Source: Deltaproteobacteria bacterium
Lineage (GTDB): Bacteria > Bdellovibrionota > JACOXK01 > 2-02-FULL-40-11
Reading direction: 5' to 3'
NCBI GenBank assembly: GCA_016193165.1
Contig: JACPST010000071.1
Span: forward strand, 1 to 7,531
DNA: 7,531 bases
Positions 6,673-7,531 of the stretch are shown piece after piece. A model generated the notes under the pieces. That model worked only from the letters and a program-made list of their open reading frames with translations, did no database searches and was not told the DNA's origin. Made by a program: the position numbers and the translations under genes. Within the stretch, counting starts at the first letter, position 1, and each line of letters begins with the position of its first letter.

Positions 6673-7531
6673 GGCAAAATCCTCCTCTTAAAGTAATTTA
6701 GAGATCGCTGGAGTCCTTCTTCCAGGTTGATTTTAGGTTCCCAGTCTAGAATTTTCTTTGCAAGGCTGATATCAGGTTGTCGTATTTTGGGGTCATCTAT
6801 AGGAAGAGGTTTAAATACGAATGGGCTTTTACTTTGAGTAATCTGAATAATTTTATCTGCCATTTGTTTAATCGTCATTTCTACAGGGTTTCCTATATTA
6901 ACAGGATATGCGTAATTGGAAAGAAATAATTTATATATGCCCTCTATCAGGTCATCGACATAACAAAAACTTCTGGTTTGATTTCCATCTCCAAAAAGTG
7001 TGATATCTTCCCCTTTTAAAGCTTGTGTCATAAAAGTGGGAATGGCTCTGCCATCATCCAGGCGCTGTCTGGGGCCGTAGGTGTTAAATATTCTTACAAT
7101 CCGCGTCTTTACTCCATGCGTTCTATGGTATGCCATGGTCATCGCTTCTAAAAATCGCTTGGCTTCATCATAACATCCTCTAGGTCCAATGGGATTGACA
7201 TTTCCCCAATACTCTTCTTTTTGAGGATGAACTAAGGGATCTCCATAGACCTCGGAAGTTGAAGCCAAAAGGATCGTAGCATTTTTAGCCTTGGCCATGC
7301 CTAAAGCATTATGTGTTCCTAAGGCTCCTACCTTTAAAGTAGGAATGGGAATTTTTTGATAATCAATAGGACTTGCGGGAGAAGCAAAGTGAAATATGGC
7401 GTCAACAGGGACTTCAATGTGGATGTATTTGGTAACATCATGTTCAATAAAATTGAAATGAGGATGATTTTTTAAATGCGCAATATTTTCAGGGCTGCCT
7501 GTAATGAAGTTATCAATACAGGTTACGTGAT
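6669..7531 (-). CDS. UDP-glucuronate decarboxylase (UDP-xylose synthase)-type SDR enzyme, N-terminus outside window
   Basis: The frame stays open from the TGA at 6669 to the window end, giving 286 visible residues; the first roughly 25, with the GxxGxxG NAD-binding loop, lie beyond 7531. The internal Met at 7296-7298 is not the start, because conserved family sequence continues upstream: [15 protein letters not shown] and [13 protein letters not shown]. Catalytic elements follow: STSEVYGDP (coded around 7240-7262), YWGNVNPIG and the Tyr-x-x-x-Lys pair in YDEAK (7158-7172). Further on are [32 protein letters not shown] and [16 protein letters not shown] near the end. These match the UXS branch of the extended SDR family, which oxidises UDP-glucuronate at C4, decarboxylates it and reduces the ketone to give UDP-xylose with NAD retained. 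It is the first visible gene of the minus-strand block and overlaps the aminotransferase gene by 4 bases. Other decarboxylating or epimerising SDRs are less likely. Confidence 0.92.
   Translation of the reverse strand, partial: HVTCIDNFITGSPENIAHLKNHPHFNFIEHDVTKYIHIEVPVDAIFHFASPASPIDYQKIPIPTLKVGALGTHNALGMAKAKNATILLASTSEVYGDPLVHPQKEEYWGNVNPIGPRGCYDEAKRFLEAMTMAYHRTHGVKTRIVRIFNTYGPRQRLDDGRAIPTFMTQALKGEDITLFGDGNQTRSFCYVDDLIEGIYKLFLSNYAYPVNIGNPVEMTIKQMADKIIQITQSKSPFVFKPLPIDDPKIRQPDISLAKKILDWEPKINLEEGLQRSLNYFKRRILP
6681..6689 (-). promoter_or_regulatory. Ribosome binding site of the sugar aminotransferase
   Basis: Read on the minus strand this is AAGAGGAGG, ending 8 bases before the ATG whose first base is 6672. 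It lies inside the last codons of the decarboxylase gene (encoding Lys-Arg-Arg), confirms the start, and is the strongest Shine-Dalgarno sequence of the minus-strand block. Confidence 0.8.

Noticed and set aside
7296..7298. Internal Met as start of the decarboxylase gene
   Set aside because: Conserved family sequence continues in frame upstream to the window end, so the true start lies beyond 7531.

Overview
The window is bacterial chromosomal DNA of moderate to low GC with tightly packed genes. It holds two gene blocks that face each other. The plus-strand block starts in the tail of sucC and runs sucD, ndk, then two polytopic membrane glycosyltransferases of the GT-C fold. The minus-strand block, transcribed towards the first, runs from a UDP-glucuronate decarboxylase-type epimerase (cut by the window end), through a DegT/EryC1-family sugar aminotransferase, to a soluble GT2 polyprenol-phosphate sugar synthase. 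The two blocks meet with only 3 bases between their stop codons. The sequence does not identify the lineage. A complete-looking succinyl-CoA synthetase operon with ndk attached suggests a free-living or facultatively respiring bacterium, and the lipid-linked glycan genes suggest one that decorates its envelope.

Region 1-1339 is core metabolism: the last 14 codons of sucC, the whole of sucD, and ndk. Spacing is operon-like: an ATGA overlap between sucC and sucD, and two bases between sucD and ndk. Region 1330-4829 carries the two GT-C genes, joined to this operon by a 10-base overlap with ndk and a 4-base TTGA overlap with each other. The first of them has an extracytoplasmic PA14-like domain inserted after its third membrane helix, which is the most unusual gene architecture here. 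Region 4833-7531 is a sugar-nucleotide and lipid-carrier cassette.

Taken together, the non-metabolic genes can be read as a pathway. A UDP-sugar is made and possibly aminated in the cytoplasm, the sugar is loaded on polyprenyl phosphate by the GT2 enzyme, and the GT-C enzymes transfer it to an acceptor on the outer face of the membrane. This resembles the order of steps in the Arn (aminoarabinose) pathway, but the individual proteins are not the canonical Arn proteins, so the resemblance is a hypothesis. No mobile element, tRNA, rRNA, CRISPR array or riboswitch was found, and no gap between genes exceeds 16 bases. Nothing seen amounts to a clearly new defence or mobile system; the novelty lies in domain architecture and gene arrangement.
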